Origin: Bradyrhizobium sp. AUGA SZCCT0283
GTDB lineage: Bacteria > Pseudomonadota > Alphaproteobacteria > Rhizobiales > Xanthobacteraceae
Direction: 5' to 3'
Length of the DNA: 64,000 nucleotides
Assembly (NCBI RefSeq): GCF_018130385.1
Contig: NZ_JAFCLU010000005.1
Location: 1 to 64,000, forward strand
The notes beneath the pieces were generated by a model. That model was not told where the DNA came from, made no database searches, and was given only the letters and a program-made list of their open reading frames with translations. The position numbers were made by a program, and so were the translations under genes. The stretch's first letter is position 1. Every line of letters starts with the position of its first letter. This document shows positions 35,686-44,991 of the stretch, piece by piece.

Positions 35686-37152
35686 TTAACTGTTTTCACG
35701 ACGGAATCGCGCCGGTGTGGCATTTTTCTCAGGCGTCCCGGCGTCCCGGTTGCCGGAGCCTGCGTTTCTGGGACTGCCGCGTGCCGCGATATCGGCGACC
35801 AGGCTGGTCAAGCCGCCGATGCTGTTCAGTGCGAGCCCGCCATCGCCACCGACGTCGCCACGGGCCGATTCGGGCAGAACAGCGCGCCCAAATCCCAGTT
35901 TCGCGGCCTCCTTCAATCGGGCGGAGGTCTGCGCCACCGGCCGGACCGCGCCCGAGAGCGAAATCTCGCCGAAATAGACCGCATCTGTCGGTAACGGTGC
36001 GTTTACCAAGGACGACACTAGGGCGGCGGCGGCCGCAAGGTCGGCCGCGGGCTCCTGGATCCGCAATCCCCCAGCCACGTTCAGATAGACGTCGTAGCCG
36101 GACAGTTTGACCCCGCAATGGGCCTCCAGCACCGCCAGCACCATGGACAGCCGGCTCGGGTCCCAACCCACCACGGCCCGCCTGGGGGTGCCGAGCGTGG
36201 TTGGCGCCACCAATGCCTGCAACTCCACCAGCACCGGGCGGGTGCCTTCGATCCCGGCAAAGACCGCCGTGCCCGGGCTACCCAGATCTCGTTCAGAAAG
36301 GAACAGCTCGGAGGGGTTGGAGACTTCGCGAAGGCCCAATCCCGTCATCTCGAACACGCCGATTTCATCGGTCGGGCCGAATCGATTTTTGACCGCGCGC
36401 AGGATGCGGAACTGCTGCGAGCCTTCGCCTTCGAACGACAGCACCGCGTCGACCATGTGCTCGACCACGCGGGGGCCTGCGATCTGGCCGTCCTTGGTCA
36501 CATGTCCGACCAGGATGATCGCAGCACCCGATTTCTTGGCGAAGCGAATGAGCGCCTGCGCCGAAGCGCGGACCTGCGTTACCGTTCCCGGCGCCGATTC
36601 CACCGTGTCGGTCCACATGGTCTGGATCGAATCGATCACGATCAGGCGCGGCACCGCGCCCTCCGACAGCGTCGAGACGATGTCTTCGACCGAGGTTTCG
36701 GCGGCGAGCTGCACCGGCGCGTCCGCCAATCCCAGCCGCTCGGCGCGCAGCCGCACCTGCGCCACGGCTTCTTCGCCCGAAATGTAGACCACGCGATGGC
36801 CGGCGCGGGCCATCAGGCTGGTTGCCTGTGTCAGCAGCGTCGACTTGCCGATACCGGGATCGCCGCCGACCAAAAGCACCGAGCCGCGGACAAACCCGCC
36901 GCCGGTGACGCGATCGAGCTCGGTCATGCCGGAGGACAGGCGAGGGGCGTCCTGGGTCTTGCCGGTTAGCGATTCCAGCTTGAACGTCCGGCCCTTGCGC
37001 CGGGAGCGCACCGAAACCGGCATCGAAGTCGCGCCGGTCGTATCCTCCTCGCTCAGCGTATTCCACTCGCCGCAGGACTCGCACTTGCCCTGCCAGCGAT
37101 TATACGCCGCGCCGCAGTTCTGGCAGACGAAGGAGAGGGTGGATTTGGCCAT
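35686..37152 (-). CDS. radA: DNA repair protein RadA
   Basis: 488 residues. A zinc finger with C10, C13, C24 and C27 opens the protein (FVCQNCG ... GKCESCGEW). Walker A is GGDPGIGKSTL and the RadA-specific KNRFGPTDEIGVF follows. A Lon-like C-terminal domain is present (SLSGAVRPVAQ). RadA drives branch migration in recombination. The cvpA gene follows 164 bases downstream on the same strand. Confidence 0.96.
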   Translation of the reverse strand: MAKSTLSFVCQNCGAAYNRWQGKCESCGEWNTLSEEDTTGATSMPVSVRSRRKGRTFKLESLTGKTQDAPRLSSGMTELDRVTGGGFVRGSVLLVGGDPGIGKSTLLTQATSLMARAGHRVVYISGEEAVAQVRLRAERLGLADAPVQLAAETSVEDIVSTLSEGAVPRLIVIDSIQTMWTDTVESAPGTVTQVRASAQALIRFAKKSGAAIILVGHVTKDGQIAGPRVVEHMVDAVLSFEGEGSQQFRILRAVKNRFGPTDEIGVFEMTGLGLREVSNPSELFLSERDLGSPGTAVFAGIEGTRPVLVELQALVAPTTLGTPRRAVVGWDPSRLSMVLAVLEAHCGVKLSGYDVYLNVAGGLRIQEPAADLAAAAALVSSLVNAPLPTDAVYFGEISLSGAVRPVAQTSARLKEAAKLGFGRAVLPESARGDVGGDGGLALNSIGGLTSLVADIAARGSPRNAGSGNRDAGTPEKNATPARFRRENS

Positions 37153-37257
37153 GAGGGGAGTGAGTCGTAGTCTCAGTGGAACGGGCGAGACTCATAGCAT
37201 GAAAAGAAGCCGTGGGGCGCGATGAGTGCCTATGCATCCATCGCGCACTTCAGGGCA

Positions 37258-38661
37258 TCAGGCCACGACGCCGGCACATGTCCAGATGCCCACCGGTTGC
37301 TCGAGACCGCGAATGGTCTGTGCCGGCTGCTCGACAAGCAGCGCGAAGTCGGCGCTCGAATGGCTCGATTCCGTCCGCGCTCGCTGCACCAGCGCGTCGC
37401 TGACGACGATGGCGCATCCGAATTCGCGGGTCAGCGCCTCGAGGCGGCTCGCCGCATTCACGGTGGTGCCGATCACGGCGAATTCCAGCCGGTTGAGGCC
37501 GATATCTCCCAGCACGACCTGACCGTAATGCAGTCCGACGCTGACCTGGATCGGCGGCTCGCTGCGGCCGTTGCGTTCTCTATTCAGCTCGGCGATCGAG
37601 CCGATCATGCCCCGCGCGCAACGCAAGGCGTTCACTGCGTCGGAATCGCCGGTGAATGGCGTGCCGAACGTTGCCATCAAACCATCGCCAAGATACTTGT
37701 CGAGCGTTCCGCCGTGCCGGAACACTTCTCTTTCCATCCGCTCATGGAACTGCCGCAGCGTGCCGATGACCTCCTTCGGGTCGCGCCCATCGGCATAGGT
37801 AGTGAACCCCACGATGTCGGCAAACAACACCGCGACGTCCTGGGTGTGCACCCGCGTGAGCGGCTCGTCATTCCCGGACAATTGGTTGACGACGTTGGGC
37901 GAAAAATAGCGCGCCAGATTGGCGCGTTCGCGTTCGATTCCGGCGTGGCTGATCAGAAGCGCATTCGAGCGGCGCACCGCCAGCGCCAGGATCGCAGCCA
38001 CGATGACGAACACCGTCACTTGCTGGAAGCGGGCGCCGAAACCGATCGACGAGGGATCGAGGATTTCGAACATGCGAATGTCTACGCCGATTGCCTCTCT
38101 GACCCGCTCCGACAGCGCAGCGTGGGTTTCAGGTTGCAGATACGCCCAACCGACCGCGACAGCCCACAGGGCCGAGGTCCACCCGCCCATCGCGAGCACT
38201 GTTCGCCACGAATAGGCGAGGGTGGCGGTCGCAAGGAAGATGAAGAAATAGATGAAACTGTCGAACCGGAATTGCATTCCGATTGGCCAGTGTACGCTGC
38301 TCCAGGGATTCGGTACGACGCTGAGGAAGGTCAACAGCGCGAGGTCGCAAATGATCAGGAAAACCTCGAGCGGCGACCGGCCGACCCTGCCGACCTTGAG
38401 CTGGGCCCAGCCGATCAGGGCAAAGAAGCCCAGCATCAGGACGTAGTAGATCACGTCCCAGTTCGGGTTGATGATCGGCAGGGTAACGGCCGTGACCGCC
38501 AGCGCGACCCAGCGAGCCCGGACGGCGAGCCGCAGGCCCTCGCGCTTGCTGTCGGTAAGGGCGGCTTCCGCGAATTTCAGGGTGTCTTGCCGGGCTTCGG
38601 TTCGTCCGGCTCGCTGGTCGCCCAGATAGGGGACATCAGCCGCTTCCGCCATCACGCTCAA
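37258..38661 (-). CDS. Membrane adenylate cyclase (class III)
   Basis: 467 residues. An N-terminal part with about six membrane segments (residues 50-240) is followed by the linker RYFSPNVVNQL and a class III catalytic domain. The metal Asp residues are in VLFADIVGFTTYAD and YLGDGLMATFG, and the transition-state pair is in TTVNAASRLE. It synthesises cAMP, or possibly cGMP; the base-specifying residue in VIGTTVN is Thr. A sensor role for the membrane part is inferred. It is separated from radA by 105 bases. Confidence 0.88.
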   Translation of the reverse strand: MSVMAEAADVPYLGDQRAGRTEARQDTLKFAEAALTDSKREGLRLAVRARWVALAVTAVTLPIINPNWDVIYYVLMLGFFALIGWAQLKVGRVGRSPLEVFLIICDLALLTFLSVVPNPWSSVHWPIGMQFRFDSFIYFFIFLATATLAYSWRTVLAMGGWTSALWAVAVGWAYLQPETHAALSERVREAIGVDIRMFEILDPSSIGFGARFQQVTVFVIVAAILALAVRRSNALLISHAGIERERANLARYFSPNVVNQLSGNDEPLTRVHTQDVAVLFADIVGFTTYADGRDPKEVIGTLRQFHERMEREVFRHGGTLDKYLGDGLMATFGTPFTGDSDAVNALRCARGMIGSIAELNRERNGRSEPPIQVSVGLHYGQVVLGDIGLNRLEFAVIGTTVNAASRLEALTREFGCAIVVSDALVQRARTESSHSSADFALLVEQPAQTIRGLEQPVGIWTCAGVVA

Positions 38662-39002
38662 GACACATTCTCCTCAGTCGAGAATCAGGCTGTGCAACTT
38701 GCACGATGTCGTCGATCAAGGTGGCACGTCTGAGAAGCTGCGGCCACCGATCGACGGTGTCATATCTGATAAACGCTGCGGCAGTCAGGCCGTCGAGCAA
38801 ATGTGAACGTCAGTTGCCCGCGCGGTCCGGGATCGGGACGGGGAAAGCCGATACCCCAATGCTTACTGGTTCTTGGGAAGGTCGCTCTTGCGCTTGCAAA
38901 GGAAATAGGGCTTGCCGTCGATCCTGAGCGGTCTCGGATGTCGGGCACGTCATGGCGGCGTCCGAGACCATCTCGGGCGCCGCACACGCTAAGCTTTCGG
39001 TT
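38662..39002. other. Intergenic region with a possible small gene remnant
   Basis: About 340 bases between the cyclase and SPFH genes. On the minus strand, positions 38937-38866 encode PLRIDGKPYFLCKRKSDLPKNQ in open frame up to a stop at 38865-38863. The frame is closed upstream by a stop at 38950-38952, and the only nearby ATG (38953-38951) is one base out of phase. It may be a frameshifted small gene or a coincidence. No RNA gene is seen. Confidence 0.3.
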
Positions 39003-39887
39003 CTATTTCACCGACACGAACGGCACCGCCGAGCCCGGCACCATGGTGGTCGGCAGCACGCCGTTCCAGCGTTCGGCCTGCACCAGGGTAACGAGGTTGG
39101 GGTTGGTGCCGAGCGCCTTGGCGCGGGCTTCGATGGCGGCGGCTTCGGCTTCGCCGGTGAGCTTGATGTTGGTGGCGCGGGCTTCGCCGTTGAGCCGCAG
39201 CGCATCGGCGGCGGCCTGTGCCTCGGCGCGGACGGCATTGGCCTTGGCGGTGGCCTGGGTGACGGTGATCTGCGCCTGTACTTTCTCGCGCTCGGCATTC
39301 TGCTGCAGCTTCTGCACCTCGACCTCGGCCAGCATGCGCTGCTCGATCGAGTGCAGGTAATTGGCGCTGAACTCGATGTTTTCGAGCTGGACGCTCTCGA
39401 TCATGATCATCGGGTCGTCCTTCAGCGATGCCGTGATGGCGTCCTTGATCGCGGCGTTGAGCATTCCGCGCTCCTGGATCGCCTTCACCGCCGTGTAGCG
39501 GCCGAACACGATCTTGACCTGCTGATTGACGGCCGGGCTGACCACCTGTTTGACCGCGGTGTCCAGTCCGCCGAACTTGGCGTAGAGATCGGCGACCTTG
39601 TCCGGCGAGGCGCGCAAGGTGACGCTGATCTTGAGGTCCGCAGGCTGCTGATCGTAGGAGTAGGAGTTCATCTTGTCCCAGGCATAGGTGAAAGTCTTGA
39701 CGCTGACCTTCTCGACGCTGTCGATCAGCGGGATCTTGAAGCCCAGGCCGGGCTGCGCCGTGCCGATAACCGCGCCGTAGCGCAGTCTCACCCCGCGCTC
39801 GGTCTGATCGACGGTGTACCAGCTTCCTGCCGCGATAATGACGATGACAATGACGGCGACGATGGCGCCGATGATTCCCCTGGGCAT
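39003..39887 (-). CDS. SPFH/prohibitin family membrane protein
   Basis: 294 residues. One N-terminal membrane helix (about 4-23) is followed by TVDQTERGVRLRYGAVIGTAQPGLGFKIPLIDSVEKV, the SPFH domain start, and a long coiled-coil rich in Ala/Glu (QKLQQNAEREKVQAQITVTQ). These proteins form large ring-like membrane assemblies (HflC, prohibitin). The function is unclear; the fold is certain. Confidence 0.88.
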   Translation of the reverse strand: MPRGIIGAIVAVIVIVIIAAGSWYTVDQTERGVRLRYGAVIGTAQPGLGFKIPLIDSVEKVSVKTFTYAWDKMNSYSYDQQPADLKISVTLRASPDKVADLYAKFGGLDTAVKQVVSPAVNQQVKIVFGRYTAVKAIQERGMLNAAIKDAITASLKDDPMIMIESVQLENIEFSANYLHSIEQRMLAEVEVQKLQQNAEREKVQAQITVTQATAKANAVRAEAQAAADALRLNGEARATNIKLTGEAEAAAIEARAKALGTNPNLVTLVQAERWNGVLPTTMVPGSAVPFVSVK

Positions 39888-40028
39888 TTCTGTCTCTCCA
39901 GACGTGGGTGATGCGAATCCATGTCCGGCATTGATCTAGGGTCGCTTGCCGAATGGATGTGACACGCGTCACTTGGTCGGTCAGTCACGCCGAATGGTTC
40001 AGGCCGTGTGTCGGGTTTCGCCGAATTC

Positions 40029-40751
40029 CTACGAAAATGCCGTCCACAGCAGGACGAGACCGGCGGCCAGCATGATGCCATCCATCAACAGCCGAAAGAC
40101 GTCTGGCTCAAGATGCAGCACGAAGCGTTTGGCGATGAAGGCGCCAAACATCAGGGAGGAGCCCGCAATCAGCCCTTTCAGCGCGATATCCGGCGTCAGC
40201 GCGCCGAAGCGTTCGAACGTGACCGACTTGCTCAGATAGAGACCGAGCGAGCTTGCAGCTTCGGTGGCGAGAAAGGCGCCTTTGGTCAACCCGTAAAACA
40301 GAAACAGCGGCACGCTGAGCGGACCGGTCGACACCACGATGCCCGTGAGGTAGCCGATCACGGCGCCACCGACCGCAAGGTGCCAAAGGCGCGCTTTGAG
40401 CTGATGGCGGGCCAGCCAGTGCCGCACCGGCACCATCGCGATCAGAAACAGGCCGATCGCGATATCGACGGCGTGCGACGGCAGCACCAGCAGCGTCCGT
40501 GCGCCAAGTGCTGCCGCCGGAATCCCCGTGACCGAATAGGCGAGGCAGGCCCGCCAGTCGACCTCGCGCCACCAGGCGAGAATGCGCGACAAGTTCGCCA
40601 TCACGGCCGCGACCGCCATGATCGGAACAGCTTCCTTCGGCCCGTATTGATAGACCAATACCGGCATCAGCATGATCGACGAGCCGGTGCCGACAATGCC
40701 TGAGATCGTGCCGGCGAGCAGGCCGACAATGAGGACGAAGATGAAGCCCAA
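40029..40751 (-). CDS. TauE/SafE (TSUP) family membrane permease
   Basis: 240 residues with about eight hydrophobic segments. The N-terminal GLLAGTISGIVGTGSSIMLMPVL and the second repeat IGYLTGIVVSTGPLSVPLFLFYGL are TSUP signatures. These proteins export sulfite, sulfonates or related anions. It is divergent from the GFA gene. Confidence 0.85.
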   Translation of the reverse strand: MGFIFVLIVGLLAGTISGIVGTGSSIMLMPVLVYQYGPKEAVPIMAVAAVMANLSRILAWWREVDWRACLAYSVTGIPAAALGARTLLVLPSHAVDIAIGLFLIAMVPVRHWLARHQLKARLWHLAVGGAVIGYLTGIVVSTGPLSVPLFLFYGLTKGAFLATEAASSLGLYLSKSVTFERFGALTPDIALKGLIAGSSLMFGAFIAKRFVLHLEPDVFRLLMDGIMLAAGLVLLWTAFS

Positions 40752-40843
40752 TCTGCAGTCTTTCGCGATTCTCCGATGCTGACATCATGGTGGCAGCAGG
40801 CTCAGGTTACGAGGTCCAAATATTACTCGGAAAGGAGCCGATC

Positions 40844-41212
40844 GTGCCAATCAGGGGAAGCTGCCATTGCGGTAACAGACAATTCGAGGTGAGCGAGGCG
40901 CCGTCTGAGGTGACACGCTGCACCTGCTCGCTCTGTTCCAAGCGCGGCGCGCTATGGGCCTATTACACGCCGGCGCAATTTCGCCTGACATCGCCGCCGG
41001 AAAACGTCGCGACGTATCTCTGGGGCAGCCGCACCGTCAAACATCATTTTTGCGCCGGTTGCGGCTGCGGCACCTATTCGGAATCGCCGGATTGGTCGAC
41101 CGGCAAGCCGGACTTCGACAACCCCAAAGTCGGCGTTAACTCGCGGCTGTTCGACGATTTCGACCTCGATGCCGTGCCGGTCACCGTCATCGACGGCAAG
41201 AATTTGTGGTGA
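40844..41212 (+). CDS. GFA domain protein (glutathione-dependent formaldehyde-activating-like)
   Basis: 122 residues from a GTG that follows AAAGGAG by six bases; a longer frame from 40787 lacks this. The zinc-binding Cys set of GFA proteins is visible: SCHCGN near 6-11, CTCSLCSKRG near 31-40, and FCAGCGCGTY near 72-81. GFA members bind glutathione and zinc; most, including Gfa itself, have uncertain enzymatic roles. It stands alone, divergent from the TSUP permease. Confidence 0.87.
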   Translation: MPIRGSCHCGNRQFEVSEAPSEVTRCTCSLCSKRGALWAYYTPAQFRLTSPPENVATYLWGSRTVKHHFCAGCGCGTYSESPDWSTGKPDFDNPKVGVNSRLFDDFDLDAVPVTVIDGKNLW

Positions 41213-41233
41213 CAGCAGGACCGCCAGCTCACG

Positions 41234-41971
41234 CTAGGCGGCGTAAAGCTCGATCGGGGTATCGAACCCCTTGAGCTGGAATGCCTTTGATTGGCTGTCC
41301 TTCAAATCTGCTTGGGCGCGGTCAAACACGGCCTTCGTCACGAGGATCTGGTCCGCTTCGGCAACCGACTGGGCGCGAGAGGCGGTGTTGACCACGGTGC
41401 CGATCGCTGTCAGGTCCCGATGGGTATGGCCGAACTCGCCAAAGCTGAGTTCGCCGGAGTGAATGCCGATGCCGATCCCTAGCTCACTCGCGGTGAGGCC
41501 ATGGGCTGCAACGAGAACCTCGCGCCGTTCGCGCCAGCCTTTCTGAATGTCGCGCGCTGCCCGCACGGCGTTCCCGGGATGCTCGGCCCGCACCAGGGGA
41601 AAGTTGAAGACCGCCATGACGGCGTCTCCGATCGTCTTGTTGAGCAGCCCGTCATACGCCCAGATCGCGTTCGCGCATTCGTCGTAGAATGCGTCGAGCA
41701 GGCCTGAGACGGCATCCGGCGACTGCGATTGCGACAGGCTGGTATAGCCCCGCAGATCGGCAAACATGATGGTCGCGTCGATCGTGATCTTGCGGGCCCG
41801 CATCACCTTCGTGAACATCAGCTCGCAGATGGTGCAGGTGTTGGGGTTCATTCGGCTCGGACGGACGCCGAACGCGCGAAATGGCGCCGAGATCACACCG
41901 CGAAGCGGCACCGGGACATGCATCTGCTCCCAGCACCCTTTGCAGATTCTCGATTGTTCCAACTCGGCCAT
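41234..41971 (-). CDS. Class III cyclase with an N-terminal double CxxC module
   Basis: 245 residues. The N terminus carries C10-K-G-C13 and C46-T-I-C49, two CxxC pairs that could bind zinc or an Fe-S cluster, or act as a redox switch. The catalytic domain follows with FADLRGYTSL, KTIGDAVMAVF and IGTVVNTASR, so both metal Asp and transition-state residues are present. No membrane segment. A soluble, possibly redox-responsive cyclase. Confidence 0.85.
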   Translation of the reverse strand: MAELEQSRICKGCWEQMHVPVPLRGVISAPFRAFGVRPSRMNPNTCTICELMFTKVMRARKITIDATIMFADLRGYTSLSQSQSPDAVSGLLDAFYDECANAIWAYDGLLNKTIGDAVMAVFNFPLVRAEHPGNAVRAARDIQKGWRERREVLVAAHGLTASELGIGIGIHSGELSFGEFGHTHRDLTAIGTVVNTASRAQSVAEADQILVTKAVFDRAQADLKDSQSKAFQLKGFDTPIELYAA

Positions 41972-42128
41972 TGTCGGTAATGATCCGCGAGAGCGGAAGA
42001 CGTCGTGATCCTACTCGCGGGTGGCGGTGCGGGCAAGGCGACGACATCACCGCAGCGCACACCTGCCGGCTGGCGGAGAGAGGCAAAGCTGCTAGGATCG
42101 CGCCAAAACAAGCAGAATGGAGGACGCC

Positions 42129-42578
42129 ATGGACGCCGTGACGCCGAAGGGCGCGCAAACCGCAGACACGCATTCCCATCTCGTCCGCCCCGACAGCATG
42201 GAATGGCAGAAGACCCGTTTCCCCGGCTGCGAAGCCAAGACGCTGCTGTTCGATCGCAAGACCGGCCTGATGACCGCGCTGATGCGGTTCGCGCCGGGTG
42301 CGGTGCTGCCCGACCACGAGCACGTCAATATCGAGCAGACCTACGTGCTTGAAGGCTCGCTCGTCGACAAGGAAGGCCCGGCGCAGGGCATCGAATGCAA
42401 GGCCGGCGAATTCATCTGGCGCGAGGAGGGCAGCCGCCATGTCGCCTGGTGTCCGGAAGGTGGGCTGATGCTCGCGATCTTCCAGGTGCCTAACAAGTTC
42501 TTCGAGGCCGACGGCCGCGTCATCGACGCCGCCGGCGAGGATTGGGACGCAGCCTGGGGACATACCCGCAAGGGATGA
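42129..42578 (+). CDS. Cupin domain protein
   Basis: 149 residues from MDAVTPKGAQ, which follows GGAGG. Metal-binding cupin motifs are seen: LPDHEHVNIEQTYVLEG and the second GEFIWREEGSRHVAW. It resembles small ChrR/anti-sigma-type cupins without the zinc N-terminal domain. It could be a dioxygenase, isomerase or sensor. Function is unknown. Confidence 0.78.
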   Translation: MDAVTPKGAQTADTHSHLVRPDSMEWQKTRFPGCEAKTLLFDRKTGLMTALMRFAPGAVLPDHEHVNIEQTYVLEGSLVDKEGPAQGIECKAGEFIWREEGSRHVAWCPEGGLMLAIFQVPNKFFEADGRVIDAAGEDWDAAWGHTRKG

Positions 42579-42713
42579 TTGATATCCGTTATTCGCGTGA
42601 TCAAGGGAGCGTTTACCATGGCCCATGTCGGCCGTTCCCGGTGATTATATTAAGCCTTGCTTAGGTGTCGCTGGCTACCGTGCAACCCAAAATTGACGGT
42701 GCTGGGGATATCG

Positions 42714-44978
42714 ATGTCGCTCTTCAATGCTTTGGATCGGATCTCGCCTGTCGTTGATCGGCAGGCTGCGACAACTCGACTGACGTCATGGCTCTATGCT
42801 GCGACGTTATTCGTCTCGGCGCTGCTTCTGTTCTCGATCCAGCCGATGTTTGCGAAGATGGTGCTTCCGAAACTCGGAGGCGCGCCGGCGGTCTGGTCGG
42901 TCGCAATGGTGTTTTTTCAGACGGTGCTGCTGGGAGGTTACGCCTACGCCCATCTGTTGAACCGTCTGTTGCTGCCCGGGCGGGCGGTCATGTTCCATCT
43001 TCTGCTGGTCGGTGTAACCGCGATGATGCTTCCGATCGCGATTGCGCCCGAATGGGGTGCTCCGCCGCTGGATGGAACGGCGCTTTGGCTGTTCGGCCTG
43101 TTCGCGGCTTCCATCGGCCTTCCGTTCTTTACCTTGTCAGCCAGTGCGCCGCTGCTGCAAAGCTGGTTTGCCGCGAGCGGACATCGACAGGCGAGCAATC
43201 CATATGTGCTCTACGCTGCATCCAATCTTGGCTCGTTCGCCGCGCTGTTCGCCTATCCCGTCGTCATCGAACCGTTCCTGACGCTGAAAACGCAGACGGC
43301 GGCCTGGTCCATCGGGTTTGCGCTGCTGGCCGTGCTCTTGAGTGTCGTCGGATTGTTTGCCACACGCGCGGTGCCTGCCGCGGCCCAGGCCGAAGTTGCG
43401 GATGATGTTCGCACGAGTGCAGGGGAGCGGATGCGCTGGATTGCGCTGGCCGCCATTCCGTCGGGTCTAGTCATCGCCGTTACGGCGTACATAACGACCG
43501 ATATTGCTGCCGCTCCATTCCTCTGGGTGGTTCCGCTTGCGATCTACCTGCTGACTTTCGTCGCCGTGTTTAGCGAGCGGCCATGGATCGCACATGCCAG
43601 CGTGGTCAGGTTTGTTCCGTTCGCGGTGGCGCCGCTTGCGGTGAGCCTGATCGGCGGGGAGAAGGTCTTTTGGCTGACCACGATTGCCCTCAATCTCGTC
43701 GTCTTCGCGCTGCTGACGCTGATGTGCCACGGCGAACTCTATGCCCGGCGTCCAAACCCTCGACGATTGACCGAATTCTACCTCTGCACCTCGTTTGGCG
43801 GGGTGATCGGTGGCGCCTTCGCGGGCTTGGTGGCGCCGCTGATTTTCAACGGCAATTACGAATATCCGATCCTGATCGCGCTGGCGCTGTTGTGCACGCC
43901 CGGCCTCTTCGCCGGCGGGCTACGCACGGCGCTGACAGACGCGACGCCGTGGCTTCTGCTCAGTGCGGTGCTCGCGGTGATCTGGTACGCCACCCTCTTG
44001 CAGCCGCCAGCGACGCTGGAGCTGCCGTTTCAAGTGCTGCTCGCGCTGCTGGCGACCGCGATGCTGTTTCAACGGCAGCGGCCGATGCGCTTCTTCGGCC
44101 TGGTCGTCCTGAGTTTTACAGTGACGGCCCTGTGGCGACCTGGGTTAGCGCCGATCGAAACGGCTCGCAGTTTCTTTGGCGTCCATAAGGTCGCCGAGGT
44201 CGGCGACGGCAAAGCCCGCGTCCTTTATCACGGCACCACGATTCATGGTGCCCAGCGCTTGCGGAACGACGACGGCACGCCGGTCAGCGGTCCACTGTTG
44301 CCGCAGACGTATTACTATCCGGGAGGTCCGTACTCGGAGGCCATCGGTGCCGCGCGCGCTGTTCGCGGCAATCTGGACCACGTTGCCGTCGTAGGCCTGG
44401 GCACCGGTACGCTTGCCTGCCATCGCAAGGGCGGCGAGCTCTGGACGTTCTTCGAGATCGATCCGGAAGTAATTCGCATTGCACGTGATCCGCGTCGGTT
44501 CGAGTTCCTGTCACACTGCGCGCCCGATGCGCCCATTGTGGTCGGAGACGCGCGCCTGACATTGGAAGCATCGCATGACCGTTACGACCTGATCGTGCTG
44601 GATGCCTTCTCGTCCGATTCGATTCCGGTGCATCTGCTCACGCGTGACGCGCTTGCAGGTTATCTTTCGAGGCTTTCGCCGCACGGTGTTATCATCGCGC
44701 ACATCTCCAATCGCTACCTCGATCTGGCGCCGGTGGTGGCGAACGTCGCTCATTCCCACGGGCTGGTCGCCTTCATCCGCGAAGACAACAGTGCCGGTGA
44801 TCTCATGGTGACATTGAAGGCGAATGCCCGCCTTGTGGTAATGGCGCGCGAGGCGGGCGATATCGGAAGCGTCGCGGCAAGCTGGACGCCGTTGCGTTCC
44901 GATCCGTCAAGCGCGCTGTGGACGGACGACTATTCCAACATTCTGGGCGTCATGCTGCGCAAGAAATTCGGCGGGTAG
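42714..44978 (+). CDS. Fused membrane/spermidine-synthase-like protein
   Basis: 754 residues from MSLFNALDR. The first ~480 residues carry about eleven membrane segments, starting LYAATLFVSALLLFSIQPMFAKMVLPKLGGAPAVW, the signature of this fused family. The C-terminal domain has the AdoMet/aminopropyl fold (VAVVGLGTGTLACH, FEIDPEVIRIA) and DAFSSDSIPVHLLT. The membrane part may transport polyamines or a modified product. The exact reaction is unproven for the family. Confidence 0.82.
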   Translation: MSLFNALDRISPVVDRQAATTRLTSWLYAATLFVSALLLFSIQPMFAKMVLPKLGGAPAVWSVAMVFFQTVLLGGYAYAHLLNRLLLPGRAVMFHLLLVGVTAMMLPIAIAPEWGAPPLDGTALWLFGLFAASIGLPFFTLSASAPLLQSWFAASGHRQASNPYVLYAASNLGSFAALFAYPVVIEPFLTLKTQTAAWSIGFALLAVLLSVVGLFATRAVPAAAQAEVADDVRTSAGERMRWIALAAIPSGLVIAVTAYITTDIAAAPFLWVVPLAIYLLTFVAVFSERPWIAHASVVRFVPFAVAPLAVSLIGGEKVFWLTTIALNLVVFALLTLMCHGELYARRPNPRRLTEFYLCTSFGGVIGGAFAGLVAPLIFNGNYEYPILIALALLCTPGLFAGGLRTALTDATPWLLLSAVLAVIWYATLLQPPATLELPFQVLLALLATAMLFQRQRPMRFFGLVVLSFTVTALWRPGLAPIETARSFFGVHKVAEVGDGKARVLYHGTTIHGAQRLRNDDGTPVSGPLLPQTYYYPGGPYSEAIGAARAVRGNLDHVAVVGLGTGTLACHRKGGELWTFFEIDPEVIRIARDPRRFEFLSHCAPDAPIVVGDARLTLEASHDRYDLIVLDAFSSDSIPVHLLTRDALAGYLSRLSPHGVIIAHISNRYLDLAPVVANVAHSHGLVAFIREDNSAGDLMVTLKANARLVVMAREAGDIGSVAASWTPLRSDPSSALWTDDYSNILGVMLRKKFGG

Positions 44979-44991
44979 AGGCTGCTGGCAG

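Noticed and set aside
43000..44978. Fused membrane/spermidine-synthase gene considered as two genes
   Set aside because: The frame is continuous without an internal start or stop and the fusion is a known family layout.
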